From: Chara braunii
Taxonomy: Eukaryota; Streptophyta; Charophyceae; Charales; Characeae
Reading direction: 5' to 3'
DNA length: 38,076 nt
Assembly: GCA_003427395.1 (NCBI GenBank)
Contig: BFEA01000226.1
Span: 76,960-115,035, forward strand
The notes beneath the pieces were generated by a model that was given only the letters and a program-made list of their open reading frames with translations, did not search any database and was not told the DNA's origin. A program made the translations under genes and the position numbers. Shown piece by piece: positions 21,896 through 32,707 of this stretch. The first letter of the stretch is position 1, and the number at the start of each line of letters is the position of its first letter.

Positions 21896-24800
21896 CATCG
21901 GGCCTCTTCTTTTCGTGTGCGTAATCCTCTGATTATGGAAGCTGATATTTTTACAGACTCCCTCTCGGATCATAAACCAGTGTTTATTTCATTAAACACT
22001 GGCGCATTGATTGAGAGAGGAAGGGGATGTTTCTGACTCAGCATGCACACCTTTGAGGAGGTGTGAGGACCCAGGGATGGTCGAATGGGTACAAGAATTC
22101 TAGGAAGAATGGAGATCCTCCACAGACATGTACCCCGAACCGGGGGACTGGCTCGACAAGGGACTCCACCTCATCTCGGGTCACTTGAACATATTCTCTC
22201 GCATGAAAGCAGTTAACCGCAAAATGAAGAGAAACTGGGTTCCTCTGAATTTTCAGACGAATGGTGGTTGTGGCGTCGCACCCGCTGGCTGCAGGAGTGG
22301 GAAGACACCCAAATCGCCAAACATGAGGCTTGGGCAAAGTATAGGCAAATCAACAAAATCATTGAGGCAGACCGGATGAATAAAGAGACCTTCAAATCAG
22401 ACAAGGGGGCATTGGCCTCCTCATCAATGGTTGAGATGTTCCCCCCATTCAATCCAGATGCCCGTACTGCTAGAACATCGCCTCAGATCTTGCAATATGT
22501 CAAGTCATTTTATGAGAAACTACTCACATCTGAGAAAGTCTCCGGCAACCCGATCATCGACCCGGAATGCGAAGACTTCCTTTGGAGGTCTACTCACCAG
22601 CTTATCTCAGATGAGGAGCAGGAACAGTTGGAACAACCTATCAACCTAGAGGAACTGACGACAACAATGAAGAGTATGGCTAGAGGGAGGTGCCCTGGCC
22701 CAAATGACCTCCCAGTAGAATTCTATGAGATGTTATGACACCTACGAGGACCAGACTTGATCAGGGTGTTTAACGAAATCCTAAAACACCATACATTGGG
22801 ACCCCGCACTACAGAAGATGTAATGACACTTCTATATAAGAAAGGAGATAAAAGAGACATCCGTAACTAACTGACATTTCGTTAAAACTGACATTTTTTT
22901 CTAAATTCACGAAATTAAGCGTATAAAAAAACAACATTTTTTTGTGTTTTTTTGTCCCCATGACATCGGATGATCAAATCATGGGGTGTCGTGGTGACTC
23001 CCGATGATCTGGCCATCGGATGTATATTAACGGTACTTTACGTTGAGGTACATCAGATGGAGAAAGTGAGATAACCACTTTCTCACTCGATGAGAAATGA
23101 AATTTTGACTAAGTCCACTTTCGTGAATTTAGAAAAAAATATCAGTTTTAACGAAATGTCAGTTAACTGGCGACCTATCTCCCTTCTTAGTGTGGGAGGG
23201 AAAATCTTGTCTAAAACCTTAGCCAAAAGACTAACCAGTCTTATGACCAAGCTGGTTGCACCAGACCAATCAGGCTTCGTTCCTGGCAGGCAGGTGCTGG
23301 ATAATGTCATGACAATCTCAGAAGCACTAAAACTGATAAAAATCAAAGGTTCCAATCCAGCAGTAATCTTGATTGACTTTGAAAAGGCCTACGACAGGGT
23401 CAACTGGGACTTTGTCCAGGAAACCCTGACTCGAGTAGGTTTCGGTCCAAACTTTATTACTTGGTTTAAATCATTGTACAACGGCTCCCAAGGTAGGGTC
23501 TTAGTCAATGGATTCATTTCAAGTTTTTTCACAGTATCTAGATCACTACGACAGGGGTGCCCATTAGCCCCTTCCCTCTTCGTTATTCAGATGGAAGTGT
23601 TGTTGAATATGCTCAGATCACATCCTTTATACAAAGGTCTCACCGTCTCTGATTCCTACGAACTCAAAGTATCAACACTCGCCGACAACTTCTCAGCAGT
23701 CTCGAAAAATTCTGTTGAATCACTCCAAGCACTAAGACAATGCCTCACAGTCTACGAAGCAGCTTCGGAAATAAAAGTTAGCTCGCACAAGTCCATCGCC
23801 ATGACACTAGATGATGGCCCATTGGCGATTGACTGGGGCATTAAAGTCCTCTCGAATACAGATCCAGAAAAATATTTAGGAATTTTGATATCCTTCTCGG
23901 ATTGTTCAAAGGCACATGACTCCATCATTGAAGAAAGAATCAGAAACCCATGCGCACATTGGTCCAAGAAGAAGTTATTATCTTTGTTTGGTCGTGCGAT
24001 GGTAGCCAATGTTTCCATCCTCTTCACTATCTGGTACATTCTCTCATTTAGAGAATTATCTGATTTATCAGCACAACTGATTCGCCAACTCCTTTCCAGA
24101 TTCATCTGGAAGGGGGACTCGGGCGTTCCCTCTTGCATACCCAAAATAGCCTAGTGGAAAATTGTGGAGAAAAGGAACGATGGGGGTCTGGGGGTCATTG
24201 ACCCCCAGATCCAGAACAGATCACTATTAACTAAATGGGTAACCAGATTACTAACACAGCCAACAGAGACTTCATGGATCCAACTAGCTATCTCCATCCT
24301 TACTGAAGGATGGTCGCTCACTGACAAATGATCACTGTGGGATTGCTTGTTCTTTCCTCCACTTACCAAAAATACCTCCTCTTCTACCTGGGGACCAATA
24401 CTAAAAGCATGGTCCAAAATGCACCCAACCAGGCTCAGAGAATCTTCAACAATAGAGAATGTGCTCTCAATGCCCCTCTTCAAAAACCCTGCGGTTCGCG
24501 GAGAGCAAGGGGCGGTGTTTAGTGTCAGTACACAGAAGGGAAACTTTGGCCGCAAATGGTTGCAGAAGGGCATATGGAAAGTGGAACATATTTGGGATAG
24601 GAAAACGAGAGTGTGGAAGACTGCAACAGATATTAGGTACAAACTCAGAGGTCTCCAAAGGATCTCTATACACCTCAAGGCATTGACCTCAGCTATTCCT
24701 GGCACATGGCTCGAACTGTTGAAGTCCGAAGGCGACGACTGGCTGGAGGATTCATGGTGGTCAGACCCCCAGTCAGAAGGTCAGATCCTACACGTCACAG

Positions 24801-25503
24801 ACCCCTTGGTGGAGAATGGACTCGAAATCGAGGTATGGTTCAAGGACACGACAATAATCTTCATCAAGGGCGAAATCAGAATCTTACCCAAAGACAGGCT
24901 GGGTAATCCTATCATAGTAACCCCCTGGATTACTCAAGAAGGGAACCAAGCAGTACATCTGGCGGATCAGACAACGAACTTGGAGGATAACCAGCCTGAC
25001 CCATCGGAAGTGGGCTGGACCTTAGACTCCTCTACAACAGCGCCTATCACGATCCCAGTACACGAGTACAAACCGAAGGTGAGTTATAAACTGCACTCCA
25101 AAGCTCCCTCGTTGAAAGCACAGTCATGCTGTTCTTGGAAAAAAAGATCCAGTGCCATGTCCTTTCAGGAATTTGTAGACAAGTGGTTTCCTTTTTACTG
25201 CCAGATGATTGCAAGTATTACAGAGGTTAAGATGGGCGACCTACAGTGGCTGCACATGCACTCCTGTGTGCCCACTGCGGAGTGGTGCTCAGAGAAAGGT
25301 ATGATGATTAATACATTTTGTGATCATTGCCCCTATCCACGGGTGGAATCCTCTGCCCACCCCTGGTGGGAATGTGTGATCACCAGAGGTTCTTGGGAAT
25401 GGTTACAGGACATATGGTATAAGGCATACGGTGATCGAAATGTCTGGACTCAGAGTTTTGTAATCTCCGGAGTTACCAGAGGAAGAAAAGGTAGGGAATG
25501 GCC
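21896..25503 (+). pseudogene. LINE ORF2 (plus), endonuclease end to zf-RVT
   Basis: It begins inside the endonuclease with MEADIFTDSLSDHKPV (SDH motif). The connector leads to MARGRCPGPNDLPVEFYEML, a TGA in place of the expected Trp (22736-22738), and KKGDKRDIRN. A 298-bp MITE then interrupts, and WRPISLLSVGGK follows. RT motifs: DQSGFVPGRQVLDN, LIDFEKAYDRVNW (motif A Asp kept), SLRQGCPLAPSLF and STLADNFSAVS, where the motif C second Asp is Asn. RT thumb and connector follow, with TAG at 24152 and TGA at 24329. The knuckle CDHCPYPRVESSAHPWWEC ends near 25370. The last residues before the next insertion are GRKGREW. Apart from nonsense changes and insertions the frame is kept for about 3 kb. 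Confidence 0.85.
22868..23165. mobile_element. MITE in the RT of the plus LINE, 47-bp near-perfect TIRs
   Basis: The left end TAACTGACATTTCGTTAAAA and the right end in reverse complement are identical over about 47 bp except one base. Flanking coding sequence rejoins exactly as CGTAAC|TGG, restoring the conserved RNWRPIS. The target duplication is AC if the TIRs are taken as symmetric, or up to TAAC (4 bp) if not. The interior has a second, imperfect inverted pair around CATCGGATG. No transposase. Superfamily unclear. The near-identical arms suggest a recent insertion. Confidence 0.85.
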
Positions 25504-25561
25504 TTTTTTTTTGTTGAAAACGGACCTAATGCCCAAGGCTGATATTACCATCAAGAAGCTT

Positions 25562-25576
25562 GAGGCCGGGGTCCTC
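25562..25576 (-). other. LINE 3' hairpin H2
   Basis: Stem GAGG/CCTC with loop ACCCCGG on the minus strand, about 50 bases before the poly(A) run. The surrounding block CTCCGGGTAGACTGTGAGG is nearly identical to CACCGGGTAGACTGTGGGG at 36.01 kb. Confidence 0.65.
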
Positions 25577-26343
25577 ACAGTCTACCCGGAGTGACCGAAC
25601 CGAACACCCTTTAGAACCAGGAATGCTAGGAGATGTGCCTCTTCACCTTTTCCGAGCGCCTGATATACGATTGAACCTAGCAGTGCTAACATTCCATGAG
25701 CAATACACAGGTTGGGCTAAACCCAGCAGTACTAATATTCCAAGAGAAAAATACAGACTGGACTAATCCAAAAACATTATCCCACTGCGTATGTGAACCA
25801 ATTTTTCTCTACACCTCCTGCTGAGGTTGTAGATGATCACCTCGCTCACAGGGGGCCACTTTCTTGTCTAGCCATTTCAACAGTGACACTGAAAAGCAGG
25901 AGTGGAGATGAGGACCGCTTGCAATAAGGTATTGTTGCCAGGCTGGGGGAGTCGTTACTCCCTCCGTACCTGGACAAAGGAATCAGTGCGTTCTGGTGAA
26001 TTGGAAAGAAACTTGGAAAATCATTGGCAGGGCGTAGGGGGATTGAGGGGTCCACCTGGGTACAATCATTAAATATCAATTTATAGCTCCTATTGCTGAT
26101 TTGTTCTTCCTCCGTCCCAACATCCTCTCATTCCACCCTCCCTATTTTTCCCCCTTTCGCCCCCCCCCCAGCCAGTTATTGCTGAATTGTTTGAGAGATT
26201 TATAAATTTCTTTCTTGGATGAGTTGAATTTGATTGTTTCTTTTAGGATTGTCCATTTATCCTGTATGTGGGTTTGAATCTATTGCTTGATTGTATCAGT
26301 AAATTTTGGACCATCTAATCTCACATTTTCCCATTCATAGTAA

Positions 26344-26810
26344 GGGGTTCGTTCGACACTCCTCGGGCGCGTAAATTCCCCGAGGAATTGTTCGTTCCAC
26401 CTATCCTCGGGGATGCAGTCGGAAAAAAAAAAGTAAAAACACTCCGAACACTCCGAAGGAAAAATTCCTTGGGCTCCGAGGATTCCCCAACCATTTCTTC
26501 CTTTTGCCCAAGGGACCTCATGAGGTTCCTTGGGCAAAAGGAATCTGTGTTTCACGGAGAGGAGCGGGCACATGGGTAGAGAGACGTTACAACTGAGAAT
26601 CTGGATCGTGGCGGCACCCTATTGGCTGAAGGCCTCAAATACATTTGATTATTTTTTTCTTTTCTTTTTTTTGTCTGACATCGCTCCAAGGAAATGTCCT
26701 CGGGCGACGTTCCCGAGGACAGGTGGAACGATGGCGGGAATTTCCTTGAAAACCCCCAAGGAAACTTCCTTGGACCCTGAGGATGCCCCAAGGAGTGTCG
26801 AACGAGCCCC
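26344..26810. mobile_element. Tourist-like (PIF/Harbinger) MITE with TAA target duplication
   Basis: The ends GGGGTTCGTTCGACACTCCT and (reverse complement) GGGGCTCGTTCGACACTCCT differ at one base in 20. TAA lies directly outside both ends (26341-26343 and 26811-26813), the 3-bp TWA duplication typical of PIF/Harbinger. The interior repeats CCTCGG/CCTTGG blocks and has a near-perfect 46-bp palindrome at its middle (26498-26543). No transposase, so it would depend on one encoded elsewhere. Confidence 0.85.
26498..26543. repeat. 46-bp palindrome in the centre of the Tourist-like MITE
   Basis: The arms TTCCTTTTGCCCAAGG and CCTTGGGCAAAAGGAA flank an ACCTCATGAGGT core, with one mismatched pair. 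It could extrude as a cruciform or form a long RNA hairpin. Confidence 0.85.
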
Positions 26811-26977
26811 TAAGTGTTCCTTCTTTGTCAAATTGCCCAGATTACCACTCTTCTTCCCAGGGAGAATAGGTTCTGGGTGAAAGTATCCTCTGGTTCAGAG
26901 GACCAGTGTTCCAGTAGGATTGCTTTCCAGCTTCATGGCCATACGTGTTTTGTTTCTAATTGTTCCCAGATTCGGTC

Positions 26978-27390
26978 TCACCAACGCCATAGCCAGATGG
27001 AGCCAGGACATTCGAGAAAAATGTGTTCGATTGTTTCCGGTATCTTCCTACTTGGGTACGCAGATTTACATAGTTTGCACCAGGGGTCTGTCATACCTTT
27101 TTTTTCCAGGGAGGATCTATCTGCCAGCCAGTCATTTGTGGGAAGGCACCGATGTTCTATCTCCCATTGAAGGGAGGCAACCTTCGAGGGTTTTATTTTG
27201 GAGTCCTTGAACCATTGTATGTTTCTGAGATCTTCCTTATTAATTTTTAGGTGCTTCATCCATCTTTCCNCCNNCCTATCTTTCAAGTTGAGCCTAGGTN
27301 TGAGCATCCGGTAAGTNGATTTAACCGATAGAGTATGTAAGTATCTGCTGAAGTTCTTGTTGAGTTTGTTTTTTTATCCCCATGACCAAT
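26978..27390 (-). pseudogene. LINE ORF2 zf-RVT fragment
   Basis: The minus strand reads LSVKSTYRML, KHLKINKEDLRN, WEIEHRCLPTNDWLADRSS, WCKLCKSAYPSRKIPETIEH and IFLECPG. The knuckle is C-x2-C ... H-x3-C. It is the same family as 4806-5385. Five undetermined bases (27270, 27273, 27274, 27300, 27317) fall inside. The frame is open here but no RT precedes it, because the copy is 5' truncated. Confidence 0.8.
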
Positions 27391-27415
27391 ATACCGGATC
27401 GAAAGGCAAGTCTGA

Positions 27416-27634
27416 GATGGGTGTGTGGCCTACAAATTTCGTGCTATTGCTTTCTGGATACTTTGGCTAGCACGAAGGGATAGAAGATTCCATTCTAAAC
27501 CGACTTCCCAGGTAGTTATCAGAAACCAGTTTCGGTATACGGTCCGTCTATTAATCCTACCAGAACTACGAAGACAAAAAAATTCAGAACCTATTAATCC
27601 CAAGCTGCTGTGTGAAGAAAAACCAGTTACTTAA
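27416..27634 (+). pseudogene. Plus LINE ORF2, C-terminal end
   Basis: YKFRAIAFWILWLARRDRRF is the aromatic/basic helix that follows the zf-RVT knuckle; compare RAIILWVIWTDKNGIHF in the 16-kb LINE and RAVALWWIWKERNSVLF in the 28.7-kb LINE. The tail RYTVRLLILPELRRQ leads to a TAA at about 27632. It continues ORF2 from 25503 across the inserted LINE. Confidence 0.75.
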
Positions 27635-27957
27635 AAGTGAAATCCCTCGATCTATTAGAACCCCTGTTAAGATAGGACCCAGACCCTTGGTCTTAAAGTT
27701 CGTTAAGGGGGAGTTGGGAGATTGTCAAGAGGGGTACCCGCTGCTTCTCTGAAAACGGGGGGGTTCTCCATCTTATGCAGGGACGACTAATACTGCTTCA
27801 CTGATATGGACGCTGGACCAGCTTTCCAGCATGCACAGGGTAGCCCTAAGAGGACATTGGACGTGTTTTTCTAGTGTAATATACAAGTAAGGATGCTGGA
27901 CCTGTTCGTCAGCAACCCAAACTGTAAGTAGCAGAGCACAGTTGCTGAACTATTCAG

Positions 27958-27959
<2 letters not shown>
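27635..27959 (+). other. Plus LINE 3' UTR, first part, with two H1 hairpins
   Basis: Non-coding. H1 hairpins lie at 27812-27830 (GCTGGA/TCCAGC, loop CCAGCTT) and 27895-27913 (GCTGGA/GTCAGC, loop CCTGTTC, outermost loop-side pair broken). It stops at the T run of the next insertion. Confidence 0.6.
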
Positions 27960-27990
<31 letters not shown>

Positions 27991-28024
27991 ACAGAAGCTC
28001 ATTCATACTATAACCACCGAAATC

Positions 28025-28077
28025 GAGGCCGGGGACTTCACAATTCAACCCGGTGTTATCCTGGCAGCATCAGCCAG
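28025..28077 (-). other. LINE 3' hairpins H2 and H0
   Basis: On the minus strand, H0 is CTGGC/GCCAG with loop TGATGCT (28061-28077). H2 is GAAG/CCTC with loop TCCCCGG (28025-28039), with one non-pairing position. Positions and order match the 15.4-kb LINE. Confidence 0.6.
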
Positions 28078-28429
28078 TTTAGCTTAAGAGCCAAATGCTC
28101 CTCTGATTCATATCTGCGAAAGGACAGTAACTATTCCCACTTTTAGGATACCAAGTTGACTGCAAAAAATAATTGAAGCACGACATACGAACTCTAAAAA
28201 AAGAAGGAAGCCTAAAATTTACTGAACGACCACTTCAGGACCAACCCGGTCCCTAAAACGGGACCTATTGTGACTACTCCCAACGACTATTGCATTATCA
28301 AGTGACCAAATAATGCACCGCATTATTCCCCTCAGCATTCGGTCGCCTGAAAGCGAACCTAGCCTACTGCACTGTTCCTCTTGAACCATCCAGCTGAGTA
28401 TCCAGATGGGGACTATTACTCCTTGCCTA

Positions 28430-31400
28430 TTACTCTCTATCCAGTGCTTTTGGAACTGCCTTAACGCCTGACCTTAGCCAATAGGAGATCCCTAGGTTTC
28501 CATCAAGGGTAACTGCGGCCAAACGATTATTTTTAGCCCAGGAACGTAAAAACCATAGCTTCGCTTCTTGCCTCCCTGGTTCCTGTCTGCTAAGGACTCT
28601 CTTCCTCCAATCGACCACTAACATATAACGGACACTGGATTTCATACGTCCTTTCAGAGCCAAGTCTGAGAAGAATTTCTTTTGAAATAGTACTGAATTC
28701 CTCTCCTTCCAAATCCACCAAAGTGCCACTGCTCTTAGAGCAACTGCAACATATGCCCACCCTTTTTCATACTTCGATGATGCGGGGAGTTGACATGTGA
28801 GGGCCCATCGAAGGTCCCATTCCATTTTTGTCGGACCACCAAATTCCTACAATGGAATGCCCACCATTTCTAGATACGCGACGACAGCAGGCATTCACCC
28901 CACAGGTGACTAGCAGACTCCGGGTAACGATGGCACCTCGGGCACATGATGTTTATCTCCATGCCTCTAATGAACAGACTCTCCGAGTCCAATGGGGCCT
29001 TGTGAACTAACAGCCAGAGTAAAGAAGCGCACTTTGTACTTGGCAACCTCTGGCAAACCTTCCACATCTCCTGATAATATGAGGAAGACAATGGTACCCC
29101 ATTATCTGAGTAGGGGTGTGCCGCCTGGATCTTCAATGTCGTACTGCCTTTTTGGCGCTGAATTTGTGTGCCCAATGGGGCAGAGTACTGATGCAGCTCC
29201 GGGCTACCGCGTAGTTGAGGTCATTCATACAAGCAAATATCAATGCGCATATTTCTCAAAGGAGTGCCACCCATCAGAAGTACAGGCTGTGTTTCACCAG
29301 TTCTAGCAAATTGCAATACAACCCGAACTTCTTCGGTCATACATGAGTTCGAGATTGGGCACTCTTCTTTATATTTGAGGATGTCACTAAGTAACCCTTC
29401 CTATTGTCTCCTTTCCCATACCTCTACCCGACCTTCCTTATTGTCCATTGACTTGTAAACTTCTTGGGCAGTTCCCCCTATTAACAGAGAGGGTACAAAC
29501 CACTTACCCCTCCTATCTTCCCTATCTTCAATCTGTCTTTCCAGTCATCTGGGATAGCTAATATGAGTTTCTGCAGCCTCCTCTCCACGTACCACAGTCG
29601 TCCTTGTTTCCTCTTGAGCGTTTGAGGGGAGTGCCAGCATTGATGTACTTCATCCCAAATATCCTCCACTCTCACCACACCTCGTTCGATCCAAGCTCTG
29701 CCAAACTTTTCTCTACCAGTAGAAGTAGCAAAGCATGACCCGTCTGCCTGGCAGATCCATGGATTGTCAAACAATGGCTGTCGCAGAATCTCTTCTCTTG
29801 TACTTGGTTCCATCCGGGGTCGAGGGGGAAAGGATCTCCACGCTTGAAGTACCCCTTGCCAAAATGGTGACTTCAGACTACGTCGTTGGTATGAATCCAA
29901 TGTCAAGAGCAACCAAACATCTTCCCCTTTAGTAAGATCCCAATCTTTAGCAAATTGATACTCAACCAAAGCCACCCATTATCTGTCCTCTGTATCTTGA
30001 ACTGCTTTAACAGGCCATTTACACAGCAATGCTTTGTTCTGTCGCTCCGAGTCTAGTAAAGCAAGACCCCCTTCTTCTTTGGCTGCCTCCCACGCCAATT
30101 TAGACATGAAGCCCTCTCCTTCCTCAGCATCGGGCTTCCACACATACTTCGCTGCAGCACCTTTGATCTTTCTTGCAGTGGCTTTGCCCATACGCCGAAC
30201 CGAACCAACATACCAAAGTTGAGAAAACACCGAAGCATTGAGGATAAGTACCCTCCCCATCAAAGAGAGGCCTCGTGCTGTTCTCCACTTACGGATTTTG
30301 TTCTCCACCGGTCCTGAATTTTAGAGCAGTTTTGAAGTGACACTTGCACCCCAAGGAACCTTTCGGCTGAGTCTGCAGGGATTTTTTTCATTCCCAGGTC
30401 CATACAGATATTAAATTGATCTGGCAGAAAAAAAACAGATTTATTCCAATTAACTTGAGCTTCGCATAAATCACAGTACTCCCTAATTATGACTTTCACA
30501 GTTGTAATAGACCTTACCGTATTCCTAGAGATTATAGACAAGTCGTCTGCTAATGCGCTGCCTTTAAATTGCGCATGGCCTCTAACCTGTAAACAGGAAA
30601 CGTAGGGGTTCTGTCTGATGTTATTGAGTAGGACATCCAGCTGCACAACAAAAAGAAGGGGGGCCAATTGGCAACCCTGTCTCAAGGAGCGCGTTAGGGG
30701 AAAATAATCTGATATGCGACCATTGATCATAACTGAGGCAGTGGAGAAACAGTACAGGGCCTTGGCCCATGTACAGTAAGACGAGCCAATGCCCACATGT
30801 TTTAATGACGTAATAACAAAGGTTCAATTGACCCGATCATAGGTTTTCTCAAGATCCAAAAAAAAAACTGCCATATCAAGATTTTCGTCAGATATTACTT
30901 CCATTGCCTCCACTATTGTAACGATATTGTCTAAAATAGATCTCCCTTTAACAAATGCCCCTTGATCAGCCCCCACAAAATCCGGTAAATTATCAGCTAA
31001 CCTAATGGTCAATGTTTTGGCTAGCATCTTATACACTGTGTTTAGAAGAGAGATTGGTCGCCAATTCCGTACGTTATTTTTCTCTCCTTTCTTAAACAAT
31101 AGCGCAATTATGCCCTTCGTCATGCTAGCCGGAAGACTTGTTCCAGACAGTACCTCATTGTAAATGGATACCAAATCTTCACAGAAGAGGTTCCAAAATT
31201 TTAAAAAGAATTCAATCGGTAATACGTCTTCGCCTGGAGCCTTTTTTTTTACCATTCGGTTAGCTGCATGTGACAGTTCCTATGAAGTGATGGGTATGTC
31301 CAATGCTAGCCTTCCCTGGGTTGGTAGTTTTACAGTCGTATGCATCCAGAAAGTTGAGTTTTCGGTCAAGTCCCTGTCAATTTCCCCTATAGGTTTCCGG

Positions 31401-32707
31401 GAGGTCAAAATATCTTTAAACTATATTACTGCATAATTACACATCCCTATAGTTTCCGAGGTAGGTCGAAGGTTGGGGTCAAATGGGTGCATGAGTTCCT
31501 TCATAATGCAGTGTTGTGGGGATTGATATTTGATTAGTGCAAACGTTTCCGGGGTCATTTTATCTACCTTCTCCATACCCTTAATTTTGCATCTTTCCAA
31601 CCACAGTTTTTGCTTCTTCACTTGAATCTCCTCCCATTTGATTAACCATCTGATTCTTTCTCTGCCTCAAAATATGTCTGAGACTGGATGTGCACCCATA
31701 GCTCGCTCCGCCTCCTCAACTTTCCTTTTGCATTGATCCTCCTCCTCGTTCCAAAAGTGGGCTTTGATGATCGAAATTACTGACAGGGCCTTAGATATGA
31801 TGCGTAACCCAATTGTAAGTCATTCCCCTGTAGTTGGGAATTGCGCTTTAGTTTGTTCCCAAACAGTTTTATGCTCTTCTACCCATATACATACCCCTGA
31901 GTCCCTTAAAATCTCGGTATTCAATCGAAAAAAAACACCCTCACGGTCAATACATGGCCCAGGCAGAAAACGGGCTATCAGCGGGTAGTGGTCTGAGAGA
32001 GGATTCGTCATCGGGGTTACAGTAAGTAATGACTCCCATGCAGTAGCCCGTACAAAGAACATGTCCAATCGGCGTTGCCTGCGTAACCGTTGTTGTTGTG
32101 ATACTGGATCTTTCTTAATAACAGGGTGCCAAGTGAAATCGTGTTCCGTTGGATAAGTCACCCTATATGCATCAACTAGGCCTTGTCGTTCAATCAAGGA
32201 CAAGAGAAGTTTTGCATCAGTACGGATAGGTCGTGGATCCAATGTGTCTAACCTTGGATTCAATACCACGTTCCAGTCACCGACTAATATCAAGTTATTG
32301 ACATCAGCGATTGCTTCTTCGAGGTCAGCCAAGAAGGCTAATCGCTCTCTGCGGTCTGAAGGGGCATACACACACATTATCGCCCATGATTCTTCCGCTA
32401 TAGTACCCTTCACCCACAACCACCTTCCCCAATTATCTATGCATTCATCCACCCATTCAAAGTCTAAATCGCGATGGATTAATATTGTTGTGCCTTCCTT
32501 TGTACCATTTGCTGGAGCCCACAGCTGGGGGCCATCCCACCAACGACCTAACGCTGCAATTTTTTGACTATCTAATTTAGTCTCTTGAAGGCAAATTATC
32601 TGCGTCCTTTGTTCGTGAATCCAAGATTTCAACCTTCCACGTTTCTCCCTGCCATTGGAGTCACCCAAGCCTCTTACGTTCCACGAGGGAATTGAGATAC
32701 GGTTCAT
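28430..32707 (-). pseudogene. LINE ORF2: AP endonuclease, reverse transcriptase, zf-RVT
   Basis: Starts at the ATG at 32705-32707 (MNRISIPSWNVRGLGD). The endonuclease (32707-31820) is uninterrupted and has WNVRGL, CLQETKLDS, VYAPSD, LVGDWNVVL, RRLDMFF and LSDHYPLIARF, so all known active-site motifs are present. RT (31255-30260): KKKAPGEDVLPIEF, KKGEKNNVRNWRPISLLN, ADQGAFVKGRSILDN, FLDLEKTYDRVN, SLRQGCQLAPLLF and SALADDLSII. Motifs A and C keep their Asp residues. Knuckle: CPRCHRYPESASHLWGEC near 28.95 kb; end helix RAVALWWIWKERNS. Nonsense codons: 31820 (TGA), 31667 (TGA), 31421 (TAG), 31280 (TAG), 30824 (TGA after DRVN, expected Trp) and 29979 (TAA). Frameshifts lie near 30.31 kb and 29.2-29.5 kb. 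It is inactive as it stands, but of full length. Confidence 0.88.

Larger units (their letters stand above)
25504..27415 (-). mobile_element. 5'-truncated minus-strand LINE inserted in the plus LINE
   Basis: A run of nine Ts at 25504-25512 (a poly(A) tail on the minus strand) begins the insertion, right after GRKGREW of the plus LINE. On the far side the plus LINE resumes at 27420 with YKFRAIAFWILW. TGGCCT at both edges may be a short target duplication. Hairpin H2 (25562-25576) lies close to the tail. The body carries the zf-RVT region (26978-27390) and is interrupted by a Tourist-like MITE. Confidence 0.8.
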
